From NCBI GenBank assembly GCA_023404345.1, contig JAEYCB010000018.1:21649-85648 (forward strand): 64,000 nucleotides of DNA, read 5' to 3'. Source of the DNA: Bacillota bacterium. GTDB taxonomy: Bacteria; Bacillota; Clostridia; Christensenellales; Aristaeellaceae. Made by a program: the position numbers and the translations under genes. The notes beneath the pieces were generated by a model. It worked only from the letters and a program-made list of their open reading frames with translations, made no database searches and was not told the origin of the DNA. Position 1 is the first letter of the stretch, and every line of letters begins with the position of its first letter. This document shows positions 1 through 9,400 of this stretch, one piece after another.

Positions 1-60
1 TGCTGCGCTGAAGCAGAAGAGCATGAGCAGCGCAAGGCTCAGGGAAAACCATCTTTTCAT
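1..60 (-). CDS. Secreted or lipoprotein-like protein, N-terminal fragment
   Basis: Only the first 20 codons are in the window; the gene continues to the left of base 1. The visible residues are a typical signal peptide: MKRW, then a hydrophobic run rich in Leu, Met and Phe, ending in FCFSAA. A Shine-Dalgarno AGAGGAGG lies about 9 bases before the ATG at 58-60. The start resembles the secreted protein of prophage 2 (58542-59270), so it could be host or prophage cargo. The function cannot be told from 20 residues. Confidence 0.6.
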   Translation of the reverse strand, partial: MKRWFSLSLALLMLFCFSAA

Positions 61-110
61 ACGGAAAGCGCCTCCTCTGGCAGAAAATTCACTTTTCAGG
101 ACTTGCTTTT

Positions 111-119
111 ATTATAGCA
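111..119 (-). promoter_or_regulatory. Extended -10 promoter for the leftward secreted-protein gene
   Basis: Read leftward, this is TGCTATAAT: a perfect TATAAT with the TG of an extended -10, about 50 bases before the leftward ATG. The matching -35 position (TATGAA, 17-base spacing) is weak, as extended -10 promoters allow. The rest of 61-196 holds only the two flanking ribosome binding sites. Confidence 0.5.
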
Positions 120-196
120 CAGAGCGGCGCTTCTTCATAGGAAAAGATACGTAAAATCCATTTCGGTTTCATCAAAGATTTGCAGGAGGTCGCCTC

Positions 197-1477
197 ATGA
201 AAAATCCATTTACTCGACTATTCCGTGCGCGGGACAAGCCCGGCACGACGGATTCGGTCAGCTCCGCGCCCACGTTTTATTTCGGCTCCAGCGCGGCGGG
301 CAAATCTGTCACGGCGAGTACCGCCATTCAGATGAGCACAGTCTACGCCTGCGTGCGCGTCATCGCAGAAACCATCGCCAGCCTGCCCCTGCACGTATAT
401 CAGAATCAGGGAGAAGGCAGCGTCAAGGCGATGGATCATCCGCTATATCCCATTCTGCATGATGAACCTAATAGTGAGATGACGTCTTTTGTGTGGCGGG
501 AAACGATGATTGCGCATCTGCTGCTGTGGGGCAACGCCTACTGCCAGATCATTCGCAGCGGTCGGAGTCAGATCCTCGGACTGTACCCGCTGCTTCCCGA
601 CCGCATGGAAGTGGATCGTGACAGTTCCGGCAAGCTGACCTATACCTACACCACCTCGGACGGCAAGCAGACGAAGCTCCGCCCCGAGGATGTGCTGCAC
701 ATTCCCGGCCTTGGCTTTGACGGCATCATGGGCTACAGTCCCATTGCGCTGGAGAAAAACGCCATCGGTCTCGGAATTGCCGCCGAGGAATACGGCTCGA
801 AGTTCTTTCAGAACGGTGCTCGTCCCAGCGGCATTCTGACGCACCCCAACACGGTGAAAGACCCAAAACGACTGCGGGAAAGCTGGAATGCCGCCTACGG
901 TGGATCGACCAATGGGTCAAAGGTCGCTATTTTGGAAGAGAATATGTCCTTCACACCCATCAGTCTGCCCAACAACGAGGCGCAGTTCCTCGAAACGCGC
1001 AAGTTTCAGGTGGAGGAAATCTGCCGCATCTTTCGTGTGCCGCCACACCTGATCGGCGATCTGAGCCGCAGTACCTTTGCCAACATTGAGCATCAGTCCA
1101 TCGACTTCGCTACGCACACCATCCGCCCATGGCTGGTGCGTATCGAACAAGCCATGAATCGCGCCCTGTTCTCTGAAAATGAGAAGGGGCGCTTTTATGT
1201 GCAGTTCAACATCGATGGACTGATGCGCGGCGACTACAAAAGCCGCATGGAGGGCTATGCCATCGCAAGGCAAAACGGCTGGATGAGCGCCAACGACATC
1301 CGAGCGCTGGAAAACATGAACCCCATTTCGGATGAGGACGGCGGCAACACCTACCTGTGCAACGGCAACCTCATTCCCATTAGCATGGCCGGTGTGTACG
1401 CAAAAGACAAAGTATCTGCGGAAGATAGCTCGCCCGAAGAACCCAAGAGCAAACGAACGAGGAGGAATGCCCATTGA
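197..1477 (+). CDS. Phage portal protein, HK97 type (prophage 1)
   Basis: 426 aa, the usual size for an HK97-family portal, the dodecameric ring at one capsid vertex through which DNA enters and leaves. The N-terminus has the family pattern STVYACVRVIAETIASLPLH (residues about 46-65), and the middle carries FQVEEICRIFRVPPHLIGD. An AGGAGG site lies 7 bases before the ATG. The stop overlaps the next start. It is followed by protease and capsid genes in the standard order. Terminase genes normally sit just upstream, but here a leftward secreted-protein gene starts 137 bases away, so the left part of the packaging module is missing. Confidence 0.93.
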   Translation: MKNPFTRLFRARDKPGTTDSVSSAPTFYFGSSAAGKSVTASTAIQMSTVYACVRVIAETIASLPLHVYQNQGEGSVKAMDHPLYPILHDEPNSEMTSFVWRETMIAHLLLWGNAYCQIIRSGRSQILGLYPLLPDRMEVDRDSSGKLTYTYTTSDGKQTKLRPEDVLHIPGLGFDGIMGYSPIALEKNAIGLGIAAEEYGSKFFQNGARPSGILTHPNTVKDPKRLRESWNAAYGGSTNGSKVAILEENMSFTPISLPNNEAQFLETRKFQVEEICRIFRVPPHLIGDLSRSTFANIEHQSIDFATHTIRPWLVRIEQAMNRALFSENEKGRFYVQFNIDGLMRGDYKSRMEGYAIARQNGWMSANDIRALENMNPISDEDGGNTYLCNGNLIPISMAGVYAKDKVSAEDSSPEEPKSKRTRRNAH

Positions 1478-2241
1478 GGGAACTGAGCCTGAACGGCTAC
1501 ATTGACGATGAAGTGTGGCTCGGAGACGAAATCACCCCGAACAGCCTGCACGATTGGCTGTACGGCGAGGGCAACGCCGCCACGGACGATGTGCACATCC
1601 GTCTCAACAGCTACGGCGGCTCCTGCAATGCAGCCACGCGGATGTTTGATGATCTCCGCGCCTACCCGGGCAGCGTAAAGATCACCATCTCCGGCACGGC
1701 GGCTTCTGCGGCAACCGTGATGGCGATGGCGGCAGATCGGCTGGAAATGACCCCCGGCAGCCTGTTCATGATCCATGATCCTAGCACAGTAGCTTACGGC
1801 AACGAACGCGACATGGACGAGGCGAAGGCTATTCTCCATGCCTGCAAGGAAAGCATCCTCAATATGTACGGCACCCGCGTCCGCATTTCCCGGAATGACG
1901 CTGCCGACATGATGACTGCCACCACTTGGATGGATGCCAATGAAGCCTTCGAGAAGGGCTTCGTGGATGCCATCACCGAGGCAGGCACTAAACTGCCCAC
2001 GGACAGCATGGAGCGAAAAATATCTCTGGAAGCGGCGAAAGCCGGTGTTCAGGCTTGGTTTGATCGAAAGACCAAGCCTTTTTCTGTGGATCGAAAGCAG
2101 AAAGCTGTGCCGAAATCCGCCTGTGTTGTCCCTGCTGTGGAGCCTGTCACTGAACCTGTTCCTGAACCCATTGCTGCTCCCGATCCCGACCGCGTGCAGG
2201 TGCTTGCCACCGACACGCGGCTTGAACACCTCAGATTTTGA
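1474..2241 (+). CDS. ClpP-like prohead protease (prophage 1)
   Basis: 255 aa serine protease of the ClpP fold that processes the scaffold or capsid precursor during head maturation. The nucleophile motif GTAASAATV contains Ser78, and the catalytic His101 lies in FMIHDPS. An SYGGS loop at 46-50 matches the oxyanion region. The last 55 residues are Lys/Pro-rich and probably a linker. The TTG start overlaps the portal stop by 4 bases behind a GAGGAA site. Its place between portal and capsid is standard for HK97-like heads. Confidence 0.88.
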   Translation: MRELSLNGYIDDEVWLGDEITPNSLHDWLYGEGNAATDDVHIRLNSYGGSCNAATRMFDDLRAYPGSVKITISGTAASAATVMAMAADRLEMTPGSLFMIHDPSTVAYGNERDMDEAKAILHACKESILNMYGTRVRISRNDAADMMTATTWMDANEAFEKGFVDAITEAGTKLPTDSMERKISLEAAKAGVQAWFDRKTKPFSVDRKQKAVPKSACVVPAVEPVTEPVPEPIAAPDPDRVQVLATDTRLEHLRF

Positions 2242-2256
2242 TTGGAGGAAAACCGT

Positions 2257-3462
2257 ATGAATCAGATTCTCACGATGCGCGAGAAGCGCGCTTCCCTGTG
2301 GGACGCCGCCAAGAAGTACCGCGATTCCCACATTGGCAATGACGGCACCATGCCCGCCGAAGACGCGGCGGTCTATGACCGCATGGTCGATGACGTTGAC
2401 CGCATGAAGAAGGAAATCGACCGGCTGGAGCGTCAGGAGACCATCGAAAACGAGATGAACCGCCCGATTACCAGCCCCATTGTCAACCGCCCCGAAAGCC
2501 CCGTCCCCGGCGAGGAAAAGAAGGGCCGTGCCTCCGCCAGCTATGCCAAGGCTTTCTGGCAGAATGTCCGCGCCAAGAGCGTGCCCCACGAGGTCTTTGA
2601 CGCGCTGCAGGTGGGCACCGACTCCGAGGGCGGCTACCTCGTGCCGGACGAGTACGAGCACACCCTGATCGAAGCGCTGCAGGAGGAGAACCTGTTCCGC
2701 CGTCTGGCACACGTGATTACCACTGAATCCGGCGACCGCAAGATTCCCGTGGTCGCGTCCAAGGGCACGGCCAGCTGGATTGACGAGGAAGCGGCCTATC
2801 CCGAGAGCGATGACTCCTTCGGTCAGGTATCCATCGGCGCACACAAGCTGGCAACCATGATCAAGATCAGCGAGGAACTGCTGAATGACTCCGTGTTCGA
2901 TATGCCGTCCTATATCGCGCGTGAGTTTGCCCGCCGCATCGGCGCGGCAGAAGAGGAAGCCTTTTTTACCGGCAGCGGCACCGGCAAGCCGCTGGGCATC
3001 CTCGCCGCTACGGGTGGTGCGCAGACCGGCGTGACTGCCGCCAGCGCGACTGCCATCACCATGGATGAGGTGATCGACCTGTTCTACTCCCTGCGCTCTC
3101 CCTACAGAAAGCGCGCTGTGTTCGTGGTCAACGACGCCACGGTCAAGGCCATCCGCAAGCTGAAGAACGGCAACAGCGACTACATCTGGCAGCCCAGCGT
3201 GACCGTGGGTGCGCCCGATATGCTGCTGGGTCGCCCGGTCTATACCTCCGCTTCCATGCCCACCATTGCCGCCGGTGCCAAGAGCATCCTGTTTGGCGAT
3301 CTCGGTTACTATTGGGTGGCTGACCGCGAAGGCCGCTCCTTCAAGCGCCTGAACGAATTGTATGCCGCTACCGGGCAGGTGGGCTTCCTTGCCTCCGAGC
3401 GCGTGGACGGCAAGCTGATTCTGCCCGAAGCCGTCAAGGTGCTGGCGCAGAAGGCGTCGTAA
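2257..3462 (+). CDS. Major capsid protein, HK97 fold (prophage 1)
   Basis: 401 aa. The first 75 residues are charged and helical (MNQILTMREKRASLWD...), as in the delta/scaffold region removed from HK97 capsids. The body has the family segments GGYLVPDEYEHTLIEALQEE and TGKPLGILAA. ATG at 2257 is chosen because GGAGG precedes it by 9 bases; the reading frame is open 15 bases further upstream without a better start. The protease immediately upstream is the likely maturation enzyme. Confidence 0.93.
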   Translation: MNQILTMREKRASLWDAAKKYRDSHIGNDGTMPAEDAAVYDRMVDDVDRMKKEIDRLERQETIENEMNRPITSPIVNRPESPVPGEEKKGRASASYAKAFWQNVRAKSVPHEVFDALQVGTDSEGGYLVPDEYEHTLIEALQEENLFRRLAHVITTESGDRKIPVVASKGTASWIDEEAAYPESDDSFGQVSIGAHKLATMIKISEELLNDSVFDMPSYIAREFARRIGAAEEEAFFTGSGTGKPLGILAATGGAQTGVTAASATAITMDEVIDLFYSLRSPYRKRAVFVVNDATVKAIRKLKNGNSDYIWQPSVTVGAPDMLLGRPVYTSASMPTIAAGAKSILFGDLGYYWVADREGRSFKRLNELYAATGQVGFLASERVDGKLILPEAVKVLAQKAS

Positions 3463-3475
3463 GGAGGGTTGAACC

Positions 3476-3742
3476 ATGGATAACCGCAACTACCATGCCC
3501 ACGGCGGCTCCGAGTGGGTGATCGGCGGGAAGCTGACCTTCCTGCCCGGCGCGACCGTCGAGGGCGCGGAGGGGCTGTTTGATCTTCCTACCGTCGGAGA
3601 ACCGCTCGTCCTACCCGCGATCCCGAACAGCGAAGCGACCACTGTGGCCGCGCTACGGGAGGATTTCAACCGCCTGCTGACACAGCTGCGCGAAGCCGGT
3701 CTGATGGCGGTCGCTCAAGCGGAAGGCGCTGATGCGCCGTGA
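3476..3742 (+). CDS. Small head protein, possible head fibre type (prophage 1)
   Basis: 88 aa directly after the capsid gene, with a good AAGGAGG before the ATG. It starts MDNRNYHAHGGSEWVIGGKL, has a proline-rich centre (FDLPTVGEPLVLPAIPNS) and a short helix at the C-terminus. Small acidic proteins with such a WVIGGKL segment next to capsid genes resemble the phage head fibre family. That assignment rests on position and composition and is tentative. It overlaps the next start by 4 bases. Confidence 0.65.
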   Translation: MDNRNYHAHGGSEWVIGGKLTFLPGATVEGAEGLFDLPTVGEPLVLPAIPNSEATTVAALREDFNRLLTQLREAGLMAVAQAEGADAP

Positions 3743-4023
3743 TGCTCACCGCCGAAGATGTCAAGCTGCACCTGCGCATTGAAAGCGATGACGAGGACGA
3801 ATACATCGAAACCCTCATCGCGCAGGCACAGGCCGCAGCGGAGGACTTCTGCCGCACGGCGTTTGGGGACAACGCGCCCCAGCCTGTGCGGCTGGCTGTC
3901 CTGCTCATGGTTTCTCATTACTATGAAAACCGAGACAACCCAGACCGCACAATCTATACCACCATGCGCATGGCCTTTGAGAACCTGCTCTATCCCTACC
4001 GCGACCCCGACAAAATGTTCTGA
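3739..4023 (+). CDS. Head-tail connector, gp6-like (prophage 1)
   Basis: About 94 aa. It begins MLTAEDVKLHLRIESDDEDEYIETLIAQA, the typical all-helical pattern of the HK97 gp6-like DNA-packaging/connector family that forms a ring under the portal. GTG at 3739 and ATG at 3742 are adjacent candidates; both overlap the previous stop. The C-terminus has ENLLYPYRDPDKMF. The head-closure gene follows 17 bases later. Confidence 0.85.
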   Translation: MMLTAEDVKLHLRIESDDEDEYIETLIAQAQAAAEDFCRTAFGDNAPQPVRLAVLLMVSHYYENRDNPDRTIYTTMRMAFENLLYPYRDPDKMF

Positions 4024-4040
4024 TTCGGAGGTGAGAAGAA

Positions 4041-4400
4041 TTGCGCGGCTATAAATCCTTCGATGGAACGCCGCATCCCGGCGATCTGCGCTACCGTGTG
4101 CAGATCGGGTATACGGAAAACATCGTCAACGAGAATGGCTACCCCGAACCCAAAGATGTGATTCTCTGCCGCGTTTGGGCAAGCGCCATCGACGCGGGCA
4201 ATCAGCACTACCGCTCCGCCGATGTGATGAACACCGAAGCCGTGGTCAACTTCACCATCCGTTACCGTTCGGACGTAAAGCCCGGTATGTGGGTGCTGTT
4301 CAACGGTGAAAAGTGGGAAATCTCCACGCTCGGCGAATACGCCTTCACCAAGGCGTACCTCGGACTCAAAGCCAGCATCGCAAAGGGCGTGAGCGGATGA
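4041..4400 (+). CDS. Phage head closure protein (prophage 1)
   Basis: 119 aa with a TTG start after GGAGGTGAGAAGAA. The content is mostly beta (LRYRVQIGYTENIVNENGYPEP, then KPGMWVLFNGEKWEI), as in SPP1 gp16-type stoppers that plug the connector after packaging. It sits between the gp6-like connector and the tail-completion genes. It has the same role and place as 41799-42149 in prophage 2. Confidence 0.82.
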   Translation: MRGYKSFDGTPHPGDLRYRVQIGYTENIVNENGYPEPKDVILCRVWASAIDAGNQHYRSADVMNTEAVVNFTIRYRSDVKPGMWVLFNGEKWEISTLGEYAFTKAYLGLKASIAKGVSG

Positions 4401-4765
4401 AGCAGGTACAGAGTGCGCTGGCTACCTTGAGCATTCCCGTGCAGGCAGGCGTATGGCGGGCTTTCAGCTCAAATCAAAATCCGCCTCCGCAATATGTGGT
4501 CTACTCCACAACCAAAACAGAAGAAGCCCACCATGACGATGCGGTTACTTCCTATAAAACCTTCGTGTACCTCAACCTTTGGAGCGATGGCGACCCCACT
4601 GAAACGGCAGATCGCATTCGCCAGATGATGTACGACTATGGGTTTATCATGGTCGAGGAATCCGATAAAGGCTATAATCAACCGGCCTACGATACCGCTA
4701 CCCGGCAGTTTATCATCCAATGGACGTGGCTGTGGCGAGAGGACGTGATCCATCGTGCCCCTTGA
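4397..4765 (+). CDS. Tail terminator/completion protein (prophage 1)
   Basis: 122 aa starting at ATG 4397, which overlaps the previous stop (ATGA). It reads MKQVQSALATLSIPVQAGVWR, then PPPQYVVYSTTKTEEAHHDD and TFVYLNLWSDGDPTETADRIRQ. The helix-plus-sheet plan, with the periodic 'V-Y-L-N-L-W-S-D-G-D' strand, fits tail-terminator proteins of siphoviruses, which cap the tail tube. A longer ORF from 4313 exists but would overlap the closure gene by 88 bases and lacks a good start. Confidence 0.7.
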   Translation: MKQVQSALATLSIPVQAGVWRAFSSNQNPPPQYVVYSTTKTEEAHHDDAVTSYKTFVYLNLWSDGDPTETADRIRQMMYDYGFIMVEESDKGYNQPAYDTATRQFIIQWTWLWREDVIHRAP

Positions 4766-5186
4766 CACACAGGGCTTTCAGGATCTGATGACCGACATCG
4801 CCAGAATGGCCAGCCAGCTCGACACCGAAGGGGCCGGAGCCGCAGTAACGAGGCGCATCCTCGAAGAAGCCGCCGTCCCGGTGGAAGCACAGATGAAGGC
4901 CAATGCCAGCAAAGACCCTCAAATCATCACGGGCAAGCTGCATGGCGCGATCCATACGGGCAAAGTCAAAAAGCTCGCTAATGGCGGCAAACACATCACG
5001 GTGGGCGTCCACCGTAAGGATTGGGATGATGAGGACTATTATCCCGCCTACACAGAATTCGGTCACGGAGGCCCCGGCCCAGCTCCCGCGCACCCGTACA
5101 TCCGTCCTGCCTATGACACGACGGAAGATCAGGCTTACGAAATCATCCGACAGGGATTGCGCGACGCAATCGACGAGTTCGGATGA
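4755..5186 (+). CDS. HK97 gp10-like tail completion protein (prophage 1)
   Basis: 143 aa with a GTG start inside the end of the previous gene. It has the family pattern: N-terminal helix, PVEAQMKANASKDPQIITGKLHGAI, a charged middle, then YTEFGHGGPGPAPAHPYIRPAYD (residues about 96-118), the conserved E-[FY]-G...P-A-[HQ]-P-[FY] motif of HK97 gp10. It acts in joining head and tail. Confidence 0.85.
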   Translation: MPLDTQGFQDLMTDIARMASQLDTEGAGAAVTRRILEEAAVPVEAQMKANASKDPQIITGKLHGAIHTGKVKKLANGGKHITVGVHRKDWDDEDYYPAYTEFGHGGPGPAPAHPYIRPAYDTTEDQAYEIIRQGLRDAIDEFG

Positions 5187-5216
5187 TTTTCATTTTTACG
5201 ATTGGAGGAATGATTC

Positions 5217-5834
5217 ATGCCGAATCCCACCGCTTCTCCCACTGTTTCCAGCACCGTCGGTCTCAAAAATGTGGTCATCGCGCCGCTGATGACCGATACC
5301 ACCGAGGGGCACACCTACGGCGATCTGCAGCTGATGGCGGGCGCGATTGACGCTTCCATCACGCCCAACAACGCCGATCCCGACAAGCAGTACGCCGACG
5401 ACACCGAGTTCGATGTGCTCTATCCCGACCCGGAACTGAGCTTCAAGACCAAGATGGCCGACATTCCGCTGATCATTCAGGAAAAGATCTTCGGCAATCA
5501 GATCGACGACAACGGCGTGCTGATCCGTACGTCCACCGATAAGCCTCCGTATTACGCGGTCGGCTTCATGAGCGAGAAGTCCAACGGCAAGTTCCGCTAC
5601 GTCTGGCTCTACAAGGTACGTGCAAAGCCCGTCACCGAGAACTACTCCACCAAGGCCGGTACGACCATCACCCGTCAGACCGGCGAGATCGAATGGACGG
5701 CCATCAAGCGCACCCACGACAACCGCTATCAAGCCGTGGCCGATGAGGGCGAGAACGGGTTCACTGCCGAGAAGGGCGCGACCTTCCTGCAGTCCGTCTA
5801 CGAGCCGACCATTACGCCGTCCAGCGAGGGCTAA
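5217..5834 (+). CDS. Major tail protein, phi13 type (prophage 1)
   Basis: 205 aa. MPNPTASPTVSSTVGLKNVVIAPLM is the typical start of the phi13-like tube protein, followed by alternating strands that form the beta-sandwich tail tube. GGAGG precedes the ATG by 8 bases. A 9-bp hairpin follows directly, before the chaperone gene, and would cut transcription after this highly needed product. Confidence 0.85.
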   Translation: MPNPTASPTVSSTVGLKNVVIAPLMTDTTEGHTYGDLQLMAGAIDASITPNNADPDKQYADDTEFDVLYPDPELSFKTKMADIPLIIQEKIFGNQIDDNGVLIRTSTDKPPYYAVGFMSEKSNGKFRYVWLYKVRAKPVTENYSTKAGTTITRQTGEIEWTAIKRTHDNRYQAVADEGENGFTAEKGATFLQSVYEPTITPSSEG

Positions 5835-5841
5835 GCCAACA

Positions 5842-5869
5842 GGGCAGCCGCGAGAATCTCCGGCTGCCC
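5842..5869 (+). terminator. Hairpin after the major tail protein gene
   Basis: GGGCAGCCG (5842-5850) and CGGCTGCCC (5861-5869) form a perfect 9-bp stem with a 10-base loop, followed by CTAACCTTTT. It lies in the 59-base gap before the chaperone gene. The short T run makes it a partial terminator or attenuator. Prophage 2 has a hairpin at the same place (40371-40402). Confidence 0.6.
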
Positions 5870-5893
5870 CTAACCTTTTGAGGAGGAAAAGTC

Positions 5894-6283
5894 ATGATTA
5901 CCTGTAAGCTCGGTGAAAAGACCTATCATATCGACTTTATCAGCGGTCGGGCGCTCCGCGAGCTGGAGCCTGCCGCCAAGATGTACTCCCGCATCGTGGG
6001 CATCTCCAACGCCGCCATGAAGGGTGAGGATGTGTCCGATGCCAATCAGCTCAGCATCGCGGAAGCCATGGACACCATGATCAAATGGTTCTGTCTGGTG
6101 TTCGGCAACCAGTTCACCCCGGATGATCTTTTGGATCATTACCCGGTGGATCGGCTGATGCACGACATCGCCCTGACCCTGATGGCTGTTCAGGCGCAGA
6201 CCACCAACATTCTCGGCGAGTTCCCTACGAAGGCAGCGCAGGCGGCGAACCAGACGGAAACCTCGGCGACAAGCGCAACCTGA
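5894..6283 (+). CDS. Tail assembly chaperone, first protein (prophage 1)
   Basis: 129 aa behind GAGGAGG. MITCKLGEKTYHIDFISGRALRELEPA and the acidic helical rest match the gpG-like tail assembly chaperone that keeps the tape measure protein soluble. It lies between the major tail and tape measure genes. The reading frame one base back stays open past its stop and encodes a second domain (next entry), as expected for a gpG/gpGT pair. Confidence 0.78.
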   Translation: MITCKLGEKTYHIDFISGRALRELEPAAKMYSRIVGISNAAMKGEDVSDANQLSIAEAMDTMIKWFCLVFGNQFTPDDLLDHYPVDRLMHDIALTLMAVQAQTTNILGEFPTKAAQAANQTETSATSAT

Positions 6284-6474
6284 CGCTACCCGAGTTCATC
6301 TATGCCACCTACAACACTTTGCTTGAAAACGGCTGGAAGATGCAGGAGATCGACCAGATGGACATGGTCGGTTATCTGAGAATTCGGGCTTGGAAGGCCG
6401 GGCGGGAAAAGGAAAAGAAAGCCCCCGTGCGCCGCTTCATTGATGAAGCATGGCCCACACTCAGCCCATCGTAA
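6283..6474 (+). CDS. Tail assembly chaperone extension in the -1 frame (prophage 1)
   Basis: The -1 frame across the chaperone stop reads NLTLPEFIYATYNTLLENGW, then MQEIDQMDMVGYLRIRAWKA, ending at TAA 6472-6474. It has no ribosome binding site or normal start. The same frame is open well upstream and reads plausibly as coding through GGEPDGNLGDKRN, so it is probably made by -1 frameshifting from 5894. I found no canonical X-XXY-YYZ slippery heptamer, so the mechanism and join point are uncertain. Confidence 0.55.
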   Translation, partial: TLPEFIYATYNTLLENGWKMQEIDQMDMVGYLRIRAWKAGREKEKKAPVRRFIDEAWPTLSPS

Positions 6475-6489
6475 AGGAAGTGAGTCATT

Positions 6490-9400
6490 ATGAGTGAAAC
6501 ACTCCGCGATCTGGTGGTGTCGCTGTCCCTGCAGACGGACAACTTCACCCGTAACATTCGTTCCGTCAATAAGCAAATTCAAGAAGCGGAGTCCTTCTTC
6601 AAGCTCGCTTCTGCTGGCGTGGAAAACTTTGAGCAGACCACACAGGGGCTGACCTCACGCCTTTCTACGCTGCAGCAAAAGCTGAACCTTCAGCGAGAGG
6701 TTGTTGACCAATACAGCAAGGCGCTGGATGCCGCCCGCGACAAGCTGCAGGAATGCTATGACCGACAGGGTGAGTACGCTAACCGTCTCGCTGCCGCGCA
6801 GCAAAGTCAGGCACGGCTCAATCAGGAGCTTCAGGATGCCACCGAAGCCTATCGGGACTGCCGGGATCGTCTCGGCGAAACCGATCAGGCGACCATGGAT
6901 GCCAACACCCGCATGGAACAGGCGCGGGAACGCTACAATGAAGCCGCCGCCGAGGTCAAGAAGCTCTCCGGGCAATGCACTGCGCTGGAAAAGGCCACGC
7001 TCAACGCGGCGGATGCTGTGTCTACCGGCAACGCCAATCTGAACAAGGCTTCTGCGGCTGTGCGCCAGACGGAAGCGGATATCCAGAATACCAATCAGGC
7101 GCTGCGGCTGGCACAGACCAACTGGCAGGCTGCCAGTGATGCCATCGAGGAAGCGCATACCGCCATCTCCAGCATCGGCAGGCAAATGCAGATTGCCGAA
7201 AACACCTTCAAGACATCCACCGCCGGTATCAGGGACATGGAAAAGTCCGTGTCCGGGCTTTCCCAGAAGCTGGGGATGCTGGAAAACAAGCTCTCCATGC
7301 AGCAGAGCGCGGTGCGGAAATATGAGGTTGCTTTGTCTGCTGCCAAAGATCAGCTGCGAGCTGCGCAGGAAGCCAACGATCCAGACAAGATTCGTGAAGC
7401 TACCACAGCGGTTGAAGATGCCGAAGTCGCCCTTTCTCGCGCAAGGCTGGAAGTGGCGCAGACCCGCGCTGAAATCGACGAAACCAACCGGTGTCTGCGC
7501 ACAGCGGCTTCCGCATGGATGACTATGGGCGAAGCGTGCGAAAGCGCCGGAAAACGGCTAGAATCCACCGGAAAGACGGCAACATCTATCGGGCGGACGC
7601 TGACCACGACGGTCAACACACCCATCGCGGCGCTGGGCGCGGTATCCATGAAGGCCAGCATCGACTTTGAGAGTTCCTTTGCCAGCGTTCGTAAGACCGT
7701 GGACGCGACGGAAGCGGAGTTTGCTTCTCTGGCGGCGTCCTCCAAGGAGATGTCCACACAGATTGCCGCTTCGACGGATGAAATCAACGCCGTTATGGCT
7801 ACAGGCGGTCAGCTGGGCATTGCCAACGAGCATCTTCGGGACTTCACCCGCGTCATGATCGACCTGGGCAACAGCTGCGAAGACCTGAACGCCGATGAAG
7901 CCGCCGCGTCCATCGCCAAGTTTGCCAACGTCATGGGCACCGATCAGGCTCTATTCGAGAATATCGGCTCCACCATCGTGGATCTGGGCAACAACTTCGC
8001 CACGACGGAAAAGCCGATCATGGAGATGGCGCAGCGTCTTGCTGGCGCGGGCAAGCAGGTTGGCCTGACCGAAGCGCAGGTATTGGGCTTTGCGACGGCG
8101 CTCTCCTCCGTGGGTATCGAGGCCCAGATGGGTGGCTCGGCCTTTTCCAAGGCGCTCATCAAAATGGAGGTTGCCTGTGCCACAGGCGGTGAAGCGCTGA
8201 CGGACTTCGCCAGTGTGTGCGGCATGTCCGAGCAGCAGTTCAAGACGCTGTTTGAATCCGATCCCGCTGCGGCGTTTGAGGCGTTCATTGTAGGACTTGC
8301 CAAGCTCGACGAGGAGGGCGAAAGCGCCATTGCCGTGCTGGAGGAAATCGGCATAAAAGAGGTTCGTCTCCGTGACACCATGCTCCGCGCGGTCAACGCG
8401 ACGGAGCTCTTTTCTTCGGCGCAGGCGCTGGCCAATCAGGCGTGGGAGGAAAACACCGCGCTTGCCACAGAAGCCAACAAGCGCTACGCCACCACGGAGA
8501 GCAAGCTCATTAACCTGAAAAACAAGGCGATGCTCTTTGGGCAGGCGCTGGGCGACGATGTATCTCCGACCATCCAAAAGCTGATCTCCGGCGCGGACGA
8601 TCTGCTCGACAAGTTCCTTGCAATGGACAGCGCTCAGCGTCAGCAGATCATCAAGTGGGCTGCCATCGTTGCGGCTATTGGCCCCGCGATCCTCATCTAT
8701 GGCAAGGTAACGAGTGGCCTTGGCACGATGGTCACAGGCTTTGGCAAGTTTGCTACCGCTGTCGGTAAGGCGGGCGGCGGGTTTAGCGGCTTTCTGAGCG
8801 TGCTGGGAAAATCGCCCAGCGTCTGGCTTGCCGTGGCTGCGGGCGTTGTCGTGGGCGCGGTTGCCCTCGCCGACTTCATTTCCGGAGCAAAGGCCGCCCG
8901 CGAGGCCCTCAAGGGCATGGAAGAGACGGCAAAATCGTGGAAGGAAACCGCCGCGGAGACCTTCTACAACCAGTCCGAAGGGTTGTCCTTCTTCGGCATG
9001 AGCGCGTCTGACTTCCAGTCCACAGCAAAGTCCTCACAGGAATGGTTGGATGGTCTGATTGCCGTCTGGACGGATGGTGAGAAAGAGACCAACGACATCG
9101 TCACCTCCTGGACGGATTCCTTCAAGGCGCTGACGGCCTCCACCCGCTCAGAGCTTCAAGATCTGAAAGCCATCGCGGACACAGCGGGTTATACCGGTAT
9201 TTCTGCTCAAATTCAGTCTGACATCGACGCGCTGGATGCCATGGACGCGGAGATCACCCGACTGCTGAAAAAGCGACAGAACGGCTACCTCACCGAAGCT
9301 GAAAAAATCCGGCTTCAGGAGCTGATCGACACCCGGGAAGCTATCGAAATCAAGTATAACCTTACTCCTGCTGATGGTGTTGATGCCTTTGATACCATCA

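Noticed and set aside
1351..3489. 712-residue leftward frame opposite protease and capsid genes
   Set aside because: Lies opposite three clear head genes, with no ribosome binding site and no recognisable domain. GC-rich codon bias opens the opposite strand.
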